Of a stretch of DNA of 64,000 nt, positions 10,978 to 20,099 are shown one piece after another. Each line of letters starts with the position of its first letter. Position 1 is the first letter of the stretch. Under the pieces are notes generated by a model. It had not been told where the DNA came from, made no database searches, and saw nothing but the letters and a program-made list of their open reading frames with translations. Both the position numbers and the translations under genes were made by a program. The DNA comes from Nocardioides luti (lineage in GTDB: Bacteria; Actinomycetota; Actinomycetes; Propionibacteriales; Nocardioidaceae). The stretch is from positions 1,860,001 to 1,924,000 of the forward strand of contig NZ_JACKXE010000001.1 of assembly GCF_014212315.1 (NCBI RefSeq), read 5' to 3'.

Positions 10978-12423
10978 TCAGGCGCAGCGGCAGGCCCCGA
11001 GGGTGGCGGCGACCCGGTCGAGGGCGTCGCGGGCGTCGGTGGCCTCCAGCGGGTCGATCCGGTCCGCCATCAGCACGAAGACCATCGGGTGCCCGTCCCG
11101 GTCGGTCGCGACGCCGGCCAGGGCGGTGACGCCACGCAGCGTCCCGGTCTTGGCGCGGACCCGGCCCCGGCCCTCGGGGTCCCCCGTCGCGAACCGGTCC
11201 GTGAGCGAGCCCGTGAAGCCCGCGACGGGCAGGCCCGTGACCACCGCCCGCAGCTCCGGGTGGTCCGGGTCGGCCGCCACCTCGAGCACGCCGGCGAGGG
11301 TGGCCGGGGTCAGCCGGTCCTGGCGGGACAGCCCGCTGCCGTCGTACAACCGGGCGCCGTCGAACGTCACGCCCAGTGCCTCCAGCGCCCGCTGCACGCC
11401 CGCCGCCCCGTCGGCGAAGCTGCCCTCGCCGCCGGTGGCCAGGCCGACGTGGTGGCCGAGCACCTCGGCGGCCTCGTTGTCCGAGACCGCGAGGATCTCC
11501 TCGACGATCTGCGAGAGCGGGGCGCTGTCGACGCCGGCCACCTCGACCGCGTCGGTCGGGGCCCGGCGGGGCTTCGGCACGCCGAGCACGTTCACCCCGT
11601 TGCGGGCGAGGGCGCCGGCGAAGACGGTGGCGGCGGTCAGCGACGGGTCGGGCACGCGGTCGAAGGTCCCCGCCTGGCGGCCTTCGTCGACCCACAGCGC
11701 GGTGATCGGCGAGACCACGTCGTCGGGACCGTAGTCCGCGGGCCAGTGCGGGTTGAAGGTCGGCCCGGAGAAGAGCGAGTCGTCGTAGCCCAGCCGCACG
11801 GTCGTGGTGCCCTGCTTCTCCAGCGCCGCCGCGGTCGCGCGAGCCAGCGTCACGACGTCGGCGCGGTGGGGGTACGCCGTCGCGCCGGCCGGCTTGCTGC
11901 CGAGGAACGGGTCACCGCCGCCGACCAGGACGATCCGGCCGCGGCCCGCGGCGACGACCGACGTCCGGAAGGTGTGCCCGGGCCCCAGGGCCGACAGCGC
12001 GGCGGTCGTCGTGAGGAGCTTGGTCGTCGATGCGGGGACCGCGACCCCGGAGCCACGGGTCAGCAGCGGCTCGCCGCCGTCGAGCGGGGCGACCAGGGCC
12101 AGCACGTGGCGGCCGAGGTCGGCGTCGCCGAGCGCGGCGTCCACCGCCCGGCGTACGCGTGCGGGGTCCAGGGGCGTGATCGGAGCCGCCACGGCAACCG
12201 CCCGCGGGGCGGCGAGGGCGGGCAGGTCGAGGCCGGGCGGCGGGGCCACGGCGGCGGGGTCCGTCGACGGGTCGGGGGCGCCGAGGCCGAGCCAGCGCTC
12301 CCCGAGGTCGAAGCGGTACGTCGCGGCGGCGGCCGCCAGCACCGCGAGTACCAGGACGACGGGGAACCAGCGCAGGAAGCGGCCGCCGCGCGCCGAGGCG
12401 TGGCGTGTGTCACGTCGAGACAC
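10978..12423 (-). CDS. dacB: D-alanyl-D-alanine carboxypeptidase / endopeptidase (PBP4, class C)
   Basis: Trims peptidoglycan cross-links. Begun at GTG 12423 because CTTCGGAAGGGGAATCG gives an excellent ribosome site; ATG 12456 has none. 481 residues. A single signal-anchor helix (about 14-35) leads to a Pro/Ala linker, then the three serine penicillin-binding motifs: STTK (Ser132, Lys135), SDN in LAVSDNEAAEV, and KTG in RVRAKTGTLRG. The large insertion between the first two motifs is typical of PBP4. Divergent from ppa. Confidence 0.94.
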   Translation of the reverse strand: MSRRDTRHASARGGRFLRWFPVVLVLAVLAAAAATYRFDLGERWLGLGAPDPSTDPAAVAPPPGLDLPALAAPRAVAVAAPITPLDPARVRRAVDAALGDADLGRHVLALVAPLDGGEPLLTRGSGVAVPASTTKLLTTTAALSALGPGHTFRTSVVAAGRGRIVLVGGGDPFLGSKPAGATAYPHRADVVTLARATAAALEKQGTTTVRLGYDDSLFSGPTFNPHWPADYGPDDVVSPITALWVDEGRQAGTFDRVPDPSLTAATVFAGALARNGVNVLGVPKPRRAPTDAVEVAGVDSAPLSQIVEEILAVSDNEAAEVLGHHVGLATGGEGSFADGAAGVQRALEALGVTFDGARLYDGSGLSRQDRLTPATLAGVLEVAADPDHPELRAVVTGLPVAGFTGSLTDRFATGDPEGRGRVRAKTGTLRGVTALAGVATDRDGHPMVFVLMADRIDPLEATDARDALDRVAATLGACRCA

Positions 12424-12542
12424 CGATTCCCCTTCCGAAGTGCGCGTAGCGGCCATTGTGCGCGAGACTGACCCACGGCCCTGTCGCTGGGGCCACACCG
12501 ACACCCGGCCCGCAGGGGCCGATGACGTTCGCGGAGGAAGAC

Positions 12543-13040
12543 GTGCTGGAGTTCGACGTACTCGTGGAGATCCCCAAGGGACAGCGCAACAAGTACGAGG
12601 TGGACCACGAGAGTGGCCGGATCCGGCTCGACCGGACCCTCTTCACGTCGACGCAGTACCCCGCGGACTACGGCTACATCGAGAACACGCTCGGCCTCGA
12701 CGGCGACCCGCTCGACGCGATGGTCATCCTCCAGGAGCCGACCTTCCCCGGCTGCCTGATCCGCTGCCGCGCGATCGGCATGTTCCGCATGACCGACGAG
12801 GCCGGCGGCGACGACAAGGTCCTGTGCGTCCCGGCGACCGACCCGCGCCTGGAGCACCTGCGCGACATCTCGCACGTGTCGAAGTTCGACCGGCTCGAGA
12901 TCCAGCACTTCTTCGAGGTCTACAAGGACCTCGAGCCCGGCAAGTCCGTCGAGGGGGCCGAGTGGACCGGCCGCACCGAGGCCGAGGCCGAGGTGCACGC
13001 GTCCTTCCAGCGACTCAAGGACAACCCCTCCGCGCACTGA
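12543..13040 (+). CDS. ppa: Inorganic pyrophosphatase
   Basis: Hydrolyses pyrophosphate to drive biosynthesis. The start is GTG 12543: GGAGG at 12533-12537 is ideally spaced, and the protein then begins [21 protein letters not shown], matching the family N-terminus; an ATG at 12522 would add seven residues and bury that site. 165 residues. Metal-binding DGDPLDAMV and EHLRDISHV segments and the [13 protein letters not shown] tail are intact. Confidence 0.96.
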   Translation: MLEFDVLVEIPKGQRNKYEVDHESGRIRLDRTLFTSTQYPADYGYIENTLGLDGDPLDAMVILQEPTFPGCLIRCRAIGMFRMTDEAGGDDKVLCVPATDPRLEHLRDISHVSKFDRLEIQHFFEVYKDLEPGKSVEGAEWTGRTEAEAEVHASFQRLKDNPSAH

Positions 13041-13067
13041 TCCACCCGGGTCCGGCTCCGGACGGGC

Positions 13068-13424
13068 TCAGCGCGCGAGCGCCGGCTCCTCCGCGCGCTC
13101 GTCACCGGCCTGCTCCTCGCGCGCGACCTGCGCGCCGGTGAAGGCCACCAGGCTGACCAGCGCGCCCAGCCCGCCGAGCAGCGCCCAGCGCTCCTCCTGC
13201 TGGTCGCAGGAGCGCGCGAGGCGCCAGTCGGCGTACGCCGTCCCGTCGCTGCGCGGCGGGGGCGCCGCGTCGGCGCGCACCGCGCCGGCCGGGTCGTAGG
13301 CGTCGACGATCGGGGTCCCGCACGTCTGCGTGAGGCCCTCGTAGTGGGCGGTCGGGCCGCCGCCCAGCAGCAGCGCGGCCCCCAGGCCGGTGGCCGCTGC
13401 GACCCCGAGGCAGATCCTGCGCAT
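13068..13424 (-). CDS. Small secreted or two-helix membrane protein, unknown
   Basis: 118 residues. An N-terminal hydrophobic segment (about 4-24), an extracellular loop of 50 residues with two Cys (TQTCGTP and ARSCDQQ) that could pair, and a second helix (WALLGGLGALVSLVAFTGA) followed by an acidic tail. It converges on ppa; a GTCCGG..CCGGAC hairpin lies between the two stops. I know no family or function. Confidence 0.55.
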   Translation of the reverse strand: MRRICLGVAAATGLGAALLLGGGPTAHYEGLTQTCGTPIVDAYDPAGAVRADAAPPPRSDGTAYADWRLARSCDQQEERWALLGGLGALVSLVAFTGAQVAREEQAGDERAEEPALAR

Positions 13425-13452
13425 GGGCCACTGTAGGCCCGTCCGGCCCGGA

Positions 13453-14130
13453 TCAGCCCTGCTTCACGCCACGGAAGTAGCCGATCGCCCCGCTGACGTC
13501 GAGGGTGACGTCGTGCACGCCGTTGCCGGCCAGCCAGCTCGCGACCTGCTCGCCGGTGCAGCCGGGCCCGAGGATCCGCGCCAGCCGGCCGAGCCGCCTC
13601 ATCGGCTCGTAGCGCAGGCCGGTGTCGTTGAGCAGCGCGCTGCCGGTCACCACCCCGCCGGGGCGCAGCACCCGCACCATCTCGATCACCGCGAGCGCCG
13701 GGTCGGGGAAGCAGTGCAGGCCGGTGAACGACACGACGAGGTCGAAGGAGCCGGTCTCGAAGGGCAGGTCCTCGACGTCGGCCAGCTGCGGCTGCACCTG
13801 GTCCGCGAGGCCCCGCTCCTGCGCGGCGGCCATGGTCCGGTCGAGCATCGCCTGGGCGATGTCCGCGGCGACGTACGTGACGCCCTGGTCGCGGCGCAGC
13901 CCGCGCAGCGCGACCCCACCCCCGCACGGGATGTCGAGCACCCGCGCGCCGGCCGGCTGCTCACCGATTTCCGCGGCCGCGGCGTAGAGCCGGCGCAGGT
14001 CGCTGCCGATGCCGAGACGCCACAGGGCGCCGCCCGTCTGCGGGTGCTCGACCGTCCAGTCGTAGACGGTCGCCCAGAGCGGGTCCTCGCTCCACTCCCC
14101 CAGCGCGCCCCCGAGGCGCGGGAGCCGCAT
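13453..14130 (-). CDS. Class I SAM-dependent methyltransferase (Methyltransf_11 type)
   Basis: 225 residues. SAM loop VLDIPCGGGVALRGL, strand-2 acid in TYVAADIAQAMLDR, and DVEDLPFETGSFDLVVSFTGLHCFPDP followed by MVRVLRPGGVVTG are the ordinary motifs I-III of ubiquinone/sterol-type methyltransferases. Its ATG shares a base with the TGA of the acyl-CoA oxidase gene, so the two are translated together; a lipid or small-molecule acceptor is therefore plausible but unproven. Confidence 0.85.
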   Translation of the reverse strand: MRLPRLGGALGEWSEDPLWATVYDWTVEHPQTGGALWRLGIGSDLRRLYAAAAEIGEQPAGARVLDIPCGGGVALRGLRRDQGVTYVAADIAQAMLDRTMAAAQERGLADQVQPQLADVEDLPFETGSFDLVVSFTGLHCFPDPALAVIEMVRVLRPGGVVTGSALLNDTGLRYEPMRRLGRLARILGPGCTGEQVASWLAGNGVHDVTLDVSGAIGYFRGVKQG

Positions 14131-16166
14131 CAGTGCCGGATCAGGTCGGGAGAGCGGAGCATCTCGACGGGGACGTCGAACCCGTCGACGAGGTCCTCGG
14201 CGAGCGGCCGGATCTTGCGGCACAGGCTGTTGATCTCGCGGGAGATCGACTTCGAGCGCTGCACGGTCAGGCGGCCGTGCTCCATGAACCAGGCCCGGTC
14301 GGCCTCGATCGTCGACAGGGCGTGCAGGTCGCAGAGGAGGTTGAGGGCGACCTTCAGGTCGCCGTCCGGCAGCGTCGCGACCTTCTCGACGAACGCCTCG
14401 AGGACCAGCCGCTCGACGTGTGCCCGGGCGGCCGCGATGACGTGGTCCTGGACCCGGGAGAACACGACGCCGGGGTTCATCTTGTTGTCGATGCCGCGCT
14501 TGAGCCGTCGAGCGACCCCGGCGAGCATGTGCTCCTCGCGGAAGCGCAGCATCGCCAGCTGGTAGTCCGGGTCGAGCAGCCCGGCCTCCTGGTCCCACTG
14601 GTCGCCCCCGGGCAGCAGGTCCTTGAAGCGCTCGACCAGCTTGTGCACGTTGGTCTTCTCGATGACGGTCTCGACCGCCATCCCGGCGACGAAGCGGACC
14701 AGGCCGAACTGGTCCATCTCCTCGAACTCGCTGGAGTAGTCGGTGAGCAGCCCCTTGGCCACGAGCTGCAGCAGCACGTGGTTGTCGCCCTCGAAGGTGG
14801 TGAAGACGTCGGTGTCGGCCTTGAGGGCGGTGAACCGGTTGATCGCGAGGTAGCCCGCGCCCCCGCACGCCTCGCGGCACTCCTGGATGGTGCGGGTGGC
14901 GTGCCAGGTGCCGAGCGCCTTGGTGCCGGCGGCGCGCGACTCGAGCTCGCGGCGGGCGTGCTCGTCGTCGGCGAACCCGGAGAAGACGTCGTGCAGCTGG
15001 CCCGCGACGACTTCCTGGGCGCAGTGCAGGGCGTAGGTCCGGGCCAGCAGCGGGAAGAGCCGGCGCTGGTGCAGGCCGTAGTCGAGGAGGAGCTCCTCCT
15101 CGTCCTCGGAGGTGGCCTCGAACTGGCGGCGCTGGAGGGCGTACTTCGTCGCGATCGTCAGGGCGACCTTGCTGGCGTTGATGCCGGCGCCGCCGACGCA
15201 GACGCGACCCTGCACGAGCGTGCCGAGCATCGTGAAGAAGCGCTTGTTGGGGTTCTCGATCGCGCTCTCGTAGACACCCGCGGGCGTGACGTCGGCGAAG
15301 CGGTTGAGCAGCGCGGTGCGCGGGATCCGGACGCCGTCGAAGGACAGCCGGCCGTTGTCGACGCCATTGAGGCCCATCTTGGCGCCGTCGTCCTCGATGT
15401 GGACGCCGGCGCAGGGCTCGCCCCCCGCGCGGATCGGCACGACGAAGGCGTGCACGCCCTCGGACGTGCCGCCGACCTCGAGCTGGGCGAAGACCACCGC
15501 GACCTCGGCGTGCCGGGCGGCGTTGCCGATGTAGTCCTTGCGCGCCGCCTCGCCGTGGGTGGTGAGCACGAACTCCTGGGTCTCCACGTCGTACGTCGCC
15601 ACGGTGCCGAGCGCCTGCACGTTGGAGCCGTGGCCGGTCTCGGTCATCGCGAAGCAGCCCATCAGCTTGCCCGTGATGAGGTCGGCCAGGTAGGCGTCGT
15701 GGTGCTCCTGGGTGCCGAGCTGCAGGATCGCGCCCCCGAACAGCCCGAACTGCACGCCGACCTTCACGAGCACCGACAGGTCGCCGTAGGCCAGCGTCTC
15801 GAAGGCCGCCACCGAGGCGCCGATGTCCCCGCCGCCGCCGTACTCGGTCGGGAAGCCCATGCCGGTCTGGCCGGTCGTCGCCATCTCGACCACGACGTCG
15901 CGCACCCGGTCGCGGAAGTCGTCGCGCGACAGGGTCTCAGCCTCCTCGAGGATCGAGTCGTAGTCGGCGAGGTTGCGGCGCACCAGCCCGCGGACCTCGG
16001 CGTACTTCCCGTCGAGGAAGGTGGTCAGCGCGGCGACGTCGACGACCGGTGCGCGGTAGCCCGCCCGGGTCTCGACGCGGGCGTCGGCGGCCGCACCCGG
16101 CGTCGCGGCGGGGGCGGTGGCGGGCAGGTCCTCGGCGGAGGACGGCGGCACGGTCTCGGTCGACAT
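14130..16166 (-). CDS. Acyl-CoA oxidase/dehydrogenase with C-terminal ACOX domain
   Basis: 678 residues, the length of acyl-CoA oxidases rather than of 380-residue dehydrogenases. The flavin-binding middle (LMGCFAMTETGHGSNVQALGTVATYD, then WITNA-like YIGNAARHAEVAVVFAQL) and the helical domain with ECREACGGAGYLAINRFTALKADTDVFTTFEGDN are clear; the last 200 residues form the ACOX domain. It performs the first desaturation of fatty acyl-CoA. The N-terminal 35 residues are Ala/Thr-rich and probably disordered. Coupled to the following methyltransferase. Confidence 0.92.
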   Translation of the reverse strand: MSTETVPPSSAEDLPATAPAATPGAAADARVETRAGYRAPVVDVAALTTFLDGKYAEVRGLVRRNLADYDSILEEAETLSRDDFRDRVRDVVVEMATTGQTGMGFPTEYGGGGDIGASVAAFETLAYGDLSVLVKVGVQFGLFGGAILQLGTQEHHDAYLADLITGKLMGCFAMTETGHGSNVQALGTVATYDVETQEFVLTTHGEAARKDYIGNAARHAEVAVVFAQLEVGGTSEGVHAFVVPIRAGGEPCAGVHIEDDGAKMGLNGVDNGRLSFDGVRIPRTALLNRFADVTPAGVYESAIENPNKRFFTMLGTLVQGRVCVGGAGINASKVALTIATKYALQRRQFEATSEDEEELLLDYGLHQRRLFPLLARTYALHCAQEVVAGQLHDVFSGFADDEHARRELESRAAGTKALGTWHATRTIQECREACGGAGYLAINRFTALKADTDVFTTFEGDNHVLLQLVAKGLLTDYSSEFEEMDQFGLVRFVAGMAVETVIEKTNVHKLVERFKDLLPGGDQWDQEAGLLDPDYQLAMLRFREEHMLAGVARRLKRGIDNKMNPGVVFSRVQDHVIAAARAHVERLVLEAFVEKVATLPDGDLKVALNLLCDLHALSTIEADRAWFMEHGRLTVQRSKSISREINSLCRKIRPLAEDLVDGFDVPVEMLRSPDLIRH

Positions 16167-16284
16167 GGGACCACGCTACCGGGGGGTAGGGGGTCGCTGA
16201 AGGGTGTTCTGGGCCGGGGTTTCGAGCAGGCCGGGCGCGGGAACCGGGCGCCTCACGCAGCGGCCGGGCCGCGGCAGGCCGGGG

Positions 16285-17685
16285 TCAGGGTCGGGCGTAG
16301 AAGTTCGGCAGCGTCCAGGCGTAGACCGACGACTGCCGGACCGGCACGCCGGCACGGGGCGCCTCGATGATCTGGCCGCCGCCGAGGTAGAGCGCGACGT
16401 GGTAGATCGAGGACGGGCTGCTCGACGAGCCCCAGAAGACCAGGTCGCCCGGCCGGAGGTCCGCGAAGGCGACCGGGGTCGACTGTTCGTACTGCGCGAC
16501 CGAGTAGTGCGGCAGCGACAGGCCCCCGGCGGCCCAGGCGCCCATCATCAGGCCCGAGCAGTCCCAGGCGTCCGGGCCGGCGGCGCCCCAGCGGTAGGGC
16601 TCGCCGATCTGGGCGCGGGCGAACGCGATCGCGCTCGGGGCGCCGGACGACGGTGCCGGCGGGGCCGGGGGTGCCGGCGGCGGGGTGGGGGCCGGAGGCG
16701 TGGGCGTGGGGGTGGGCGTCGGGTGGGTGGGCTGCGGGGCCGGGGCGTTGCCGCCGCCGCCGTTGCCGCCGCCGCCGTTCCCGCCGCCACCGTTCCCGTT
16801 GCCGTTGCCGTTGCCGTTGCCGGGGGTGGGGTCGTCCTGCTGCTCGGCCTGCTGGGCGTCCTGCGCCTCCTGCTCGGCCTGCTGCTGGGCGGCGGCTTGG
16901 GCCGCCTCCTGCTGGGCCTGCTGGGCGGCGGCCGCGGCGGCCTGGGCCTGCGCCTCGAGGGCGGACTGGCGGCGGGTGGCGAGCCGGACGCTGACGTCCT
17001 GCAGCTCGGCCAGCTGCGCGATCAGGGCGGTCTTCTGCCGGGCGATGTCGGCGGCCTGGGCGGTGGCGGCGTCGGCGGCGGCCCGGGCCTGGTCGCGGGC
17101 GGTGCGGGCCCGGTCCGCGGCCGCGTCGGCGTCCGCGCGGGCCGCGGCGGCCTGCTGGTCGGCGACGTCGGCGAGGGTGGCCGCGGCGCGGAAGACGTCG
17201 TACTGCCCGTCCAGCGCGTCCTCGGCGTTGTGCATGGTCGTGGTGCGGTCGATGACGGTCGCGATGCCGTCGGAGTCGGCGATGGCCGAGAGCGCGGTGA
17301 GCGTGGGCGCCATCTCGTACGACGTCACGAGCGCGTCGCCGTAGGCCTCCTGCTGCCGGGCCACGTCGGCGTGCGCGATCGCCGAGCGCTCCGCGGCGCT
17401 GCGGGCGGCGGCCCGGGCCTGCTGGGCCTCGTAGCGGGCCCCGTTGAAGGCCTCGGCCGCCTGCGCGGCCGCGACCGCGGAGTCCTGGAGGCGCTGGTTC
17501 GCGACGGCGAGCTGGGCGCGCACGGCGTCCACGTCGCCGGCCGCGGCCCGGGCGGCCTCGCGGGCCTGGTGCACCTCGTGGCGCGAGGGGACGGTGTCGT
17601 CGTCGGCCGCGAAGGAGACGCCGGTGGCGGCACCCCCCATGGCCAGCGTCAGCACGACCGCCGTGGCGACTCGTAGTGCCCGCAC
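16285..17685 (-). CDS. RipA-like peptidoglycan hydrolase: coiled coil plus NlpC/P60
   Basis: 466 residues from GTG 17685, preceded by GGAAGG. A signal peptide (about 1-27, ending ATGVSFAADD) leads to some 250 residues of Ala/Gln/Arg coiled coil, a Gly-Asn repeat linker and a Pro-Thr linker, then an NlpC/P60 domain over the last 110 residues. Catalytic Cys is in WDCSGLMMGAW, His in SIYHVALYLGGG, third residue in IIEAPRAG. The coiled coil should hold the enzyme inactive and dock it to the divisome, as in mycobacterial RipA. The gene has an unusually long, structured leader. Confidence 0.92.
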   Translation of the reverse strand: MRALRVATAVVLTLAMGGAATGVSFAADDDTVPSRHEVHQAREAARAAAGDVDAVRAQLAVANQRLQDSAVAAAQAAEAFNGARYEAQQARAAARSAAERSAIAHADVARQQEAYGDALVTSYEMAPTLTALSAIADSDGIATVIDRTTTMHNAEDALDGQYDVFRAAATLADVADQQAAAARADADAAADRARTARDQARAAADAATAQAADIARQKTALIAQLAELQDVSVRLATRRQSALEAQAQAAAAAAQQAQQEAAQAAAQQQAEQEAQDAQQAEQQDDPTPGNGNGNGNGNGGGGNGGGGNGGGGNAPAPQPTHPTPTPTPTPPAPTPPPAPPAPPAPSSGAPSAIAFARAQIGEPYRWGAAGPDAWDCSGLMMGAWAAGGLSLPHYSVAQYEQSTPVAFADLRPGDLVFWGSSSSPSSIYHVALYLGGGQIIEAPRAGVPVRQSSVYAWTLPNFYARP

Positions 17686-17731
17686 GTGGTGACCTTCCGG
17701 AGCCCGGCGCGCGCCCGGTGGCACACGCTCG

Positions 17732-17776
17732 GTGTCCCGGGAACGGGGGGCCGAGTCCCCCCGTTCACCCGAGACA
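17732..17776 (-). other. Large hairpin in the leader of the NlpC/P60 gene
   Basis: Arms 17732-17750 and 17757-17776 pair almost completely (19-20 bp, one bulge) around a 6-nt loop, on the leader strand. There is no T-run. A second hairpin (GAGCAC/GTGCTC at 17781-17796) stacks beside it. The stretch 17686-18016 holds no gene. It may be an attenuator or mRNA-stabilising element; I cannot match it to a known riboswitch. Confidence 0.5.
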
Positions 17777-17890
17777 CTCGGAGCACGCTAGTGCTCATTC
17801 GTCACATTGGCCACATTTTGCCCCAGATTTCCCAGAAACACCGGCGTGTCGGCTTGACGAACTACATGGTTGTAATTCGCGTACGGCTGG

Positions 17891-17951
17891 ATAGTCCGCC
17901 ACGTATCCGTCGTTCGACGGCGCGACCAACCACCGGATCGTGGCGGACTAT
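17891..17951. repeat. 13-bp perfect inverted repeat, intergenic
   Basis: ATAGTCCGCCACG (17891-17903) and its exact reverse complement (17939-17951) bracket 35 nt that contain a smaller CGTCG/CGACG hairpin. It lies between the PAP2 gene stop and the NlpC/P60 leader, and could be part of either's control region. Confidence 0.55.
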
Positions 17952-18016
17952 GCCGCCGACGGGGACCCGGCCGCCGCCGACCGCCGACCGACGGCGGGAG
18001 CCGGGTGACGGGCCGC

Positions 18017-19066
18017 TCAGGCGTCCTGGTCGACCGGGATCGCGGAGGTGGTGGTCGTGGGGTGCGAGGCGAGACCGTGCCGCTCGAACTTCTGGCCGCT
18101 GGCCAAGCCACCGACGTAGAACGAGACGAAGGCGATCATGATGCCGGCGACGTCGTCGGCGATGTAGTGCCAGCCGAAGTAGATGGTGGCGATCACGGTG
18201 AAGCCGAAGTTCACCCAGAAGACGGTCTTGAGCACCTTCGAGCGCAGCGTGAACTGCACCATCAGCGCCACGAGCAGGGTGATGGCGCAGTGGAGGCTCG
18301 CGAAGCCCGCGATCGACTGCACGACGTCCTCGATGCCGCCCTGGACCACGGCGTTGCGGGTGTTCTGCAGCGACGACATCAGCGCCGCCGTCGGTGTGTC
18401 CGGCAGGTCGGTGTAGATGTAGCTGTAGGCGATGCCGGGGCCGAGCGTGGGCAGCGCGTAGTACGACAGCGTGCCGAGCGACCAGGCGATGCACTGCGAG
18501 GTCGCGAACCAGTAGCCGTAGCTCATGTTGCGCGACCAGACGAGCCACGCGGTCAGCGCCAGCGGGACCAGCGGCAGGAACCACAGGTAGACGTACGACA
18601 GGAAGTACGCCGTGAAGCCGGTGCCCAGCACGTCGTGCAGGAGCAGACCGGGCTCGTGGCCGAAGACGAGGGCGCGGTCCATGAGGTGCAGGGTGCGGTC
18701 GTACTTCGTGTTGTTGACGACGAACGGCAGGAACGACTTGAGGTTCCGGTAGCTCACGTAGGTGATGTAGAAGCTCAGTACGCCCAGCACCACGAGCGTC
18801 GCCCGCTCGCGCGTCCAGTGCGTCCGCACGCGGGTCCGGAAGATGTCCGCCATCAGGCCGGGCTTGAACCGCGACTGCCACAGCGTCCGCGGGACGAGGT
18901 CGACCGCGAACGCGGCCAGGATCAGCATCGGCAGCCGCAGCCACGAGGGGCCGAGGAAGCCGTCGGGGTCCGCGAGGCTCTTGTGCGTGCTCAGCGCCGC
19001 GACGATCGCCAGGATCCCCATGACGGCGGCGATCCCGACGAGGAGGACATAGGCACGGCGATACAC
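18017..19066 (-). CDS. PAP2-superfamily integral membrane protein
   Basis: 349 residues from a GTG with at least seven hydrophobic helices. The phosphatase motifs appear late: ASLHCAITLLVAL (SxxH-like) and GWHYIADDVAGI (the HxxxD signature of PAP2 enzymes). Such actinobacterial proteins act as lipid phosphatases or inositol-phosphoceramide-synthase-like transferases at the membrane. The C-terminal tail is short and polar. No neighbour hints at a substrate. Confidence 0.85.
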   Translation of the reverse strand: MYRRAYVLLVGIAAVMGILAIVAALSTHKSLADPDGFLGPSWLRLPMLILAAFAVDLVPRTLWQSRFKPGLMADIFRTRVRTHWTRERATLVVLGVLSFYITYVSYRNLKSFLPFVVNNTKYDRTLHLMDRALVFGHEPGLLLHDVLGTGFTAYFLSYVYLWFLPLVPLALTAWLVWSRNMSYGYWFATSQCIAWSLGTLSYYALPTLGPGIAYSYIYTDLPDTPTAALMSSLQNTRNAVVQGGIEDVVQSIAGFASLHCAITLLVALMVQFTLRSKVLKTVFWVNFGFTVIATIYFGWHYIADDVAGIMIAFVSFYVGGLASGQKFERHGLASHPTTTTSAIPVDQDA

Positions 19067-19095
19067 GGTCGCCAGTGTAGGGAGGGGTCCGCGGA

Positions 19096-20097
<1,002 letters not shown>

Positions 20098-20099
20098 CG

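Noticed and set aside
7401..11129. Very long rightward open frame of 1242 codons, and similar ones at 34,128-37,253 and 2763-4559
   Set aside because: They run antisense to or in shifted frames of well-supported genes (hpt, tilS, zincin, bphP, folP); high GC creates such shadows.
17686..17880. c-di-AMP (ydaO) riboswitch before the NlpC/P60 gene
   Set aside because: A GGGTGAA occurs, but the other conserved parts of the aptamer, including the GCTAACCTCG-like end, are absent.
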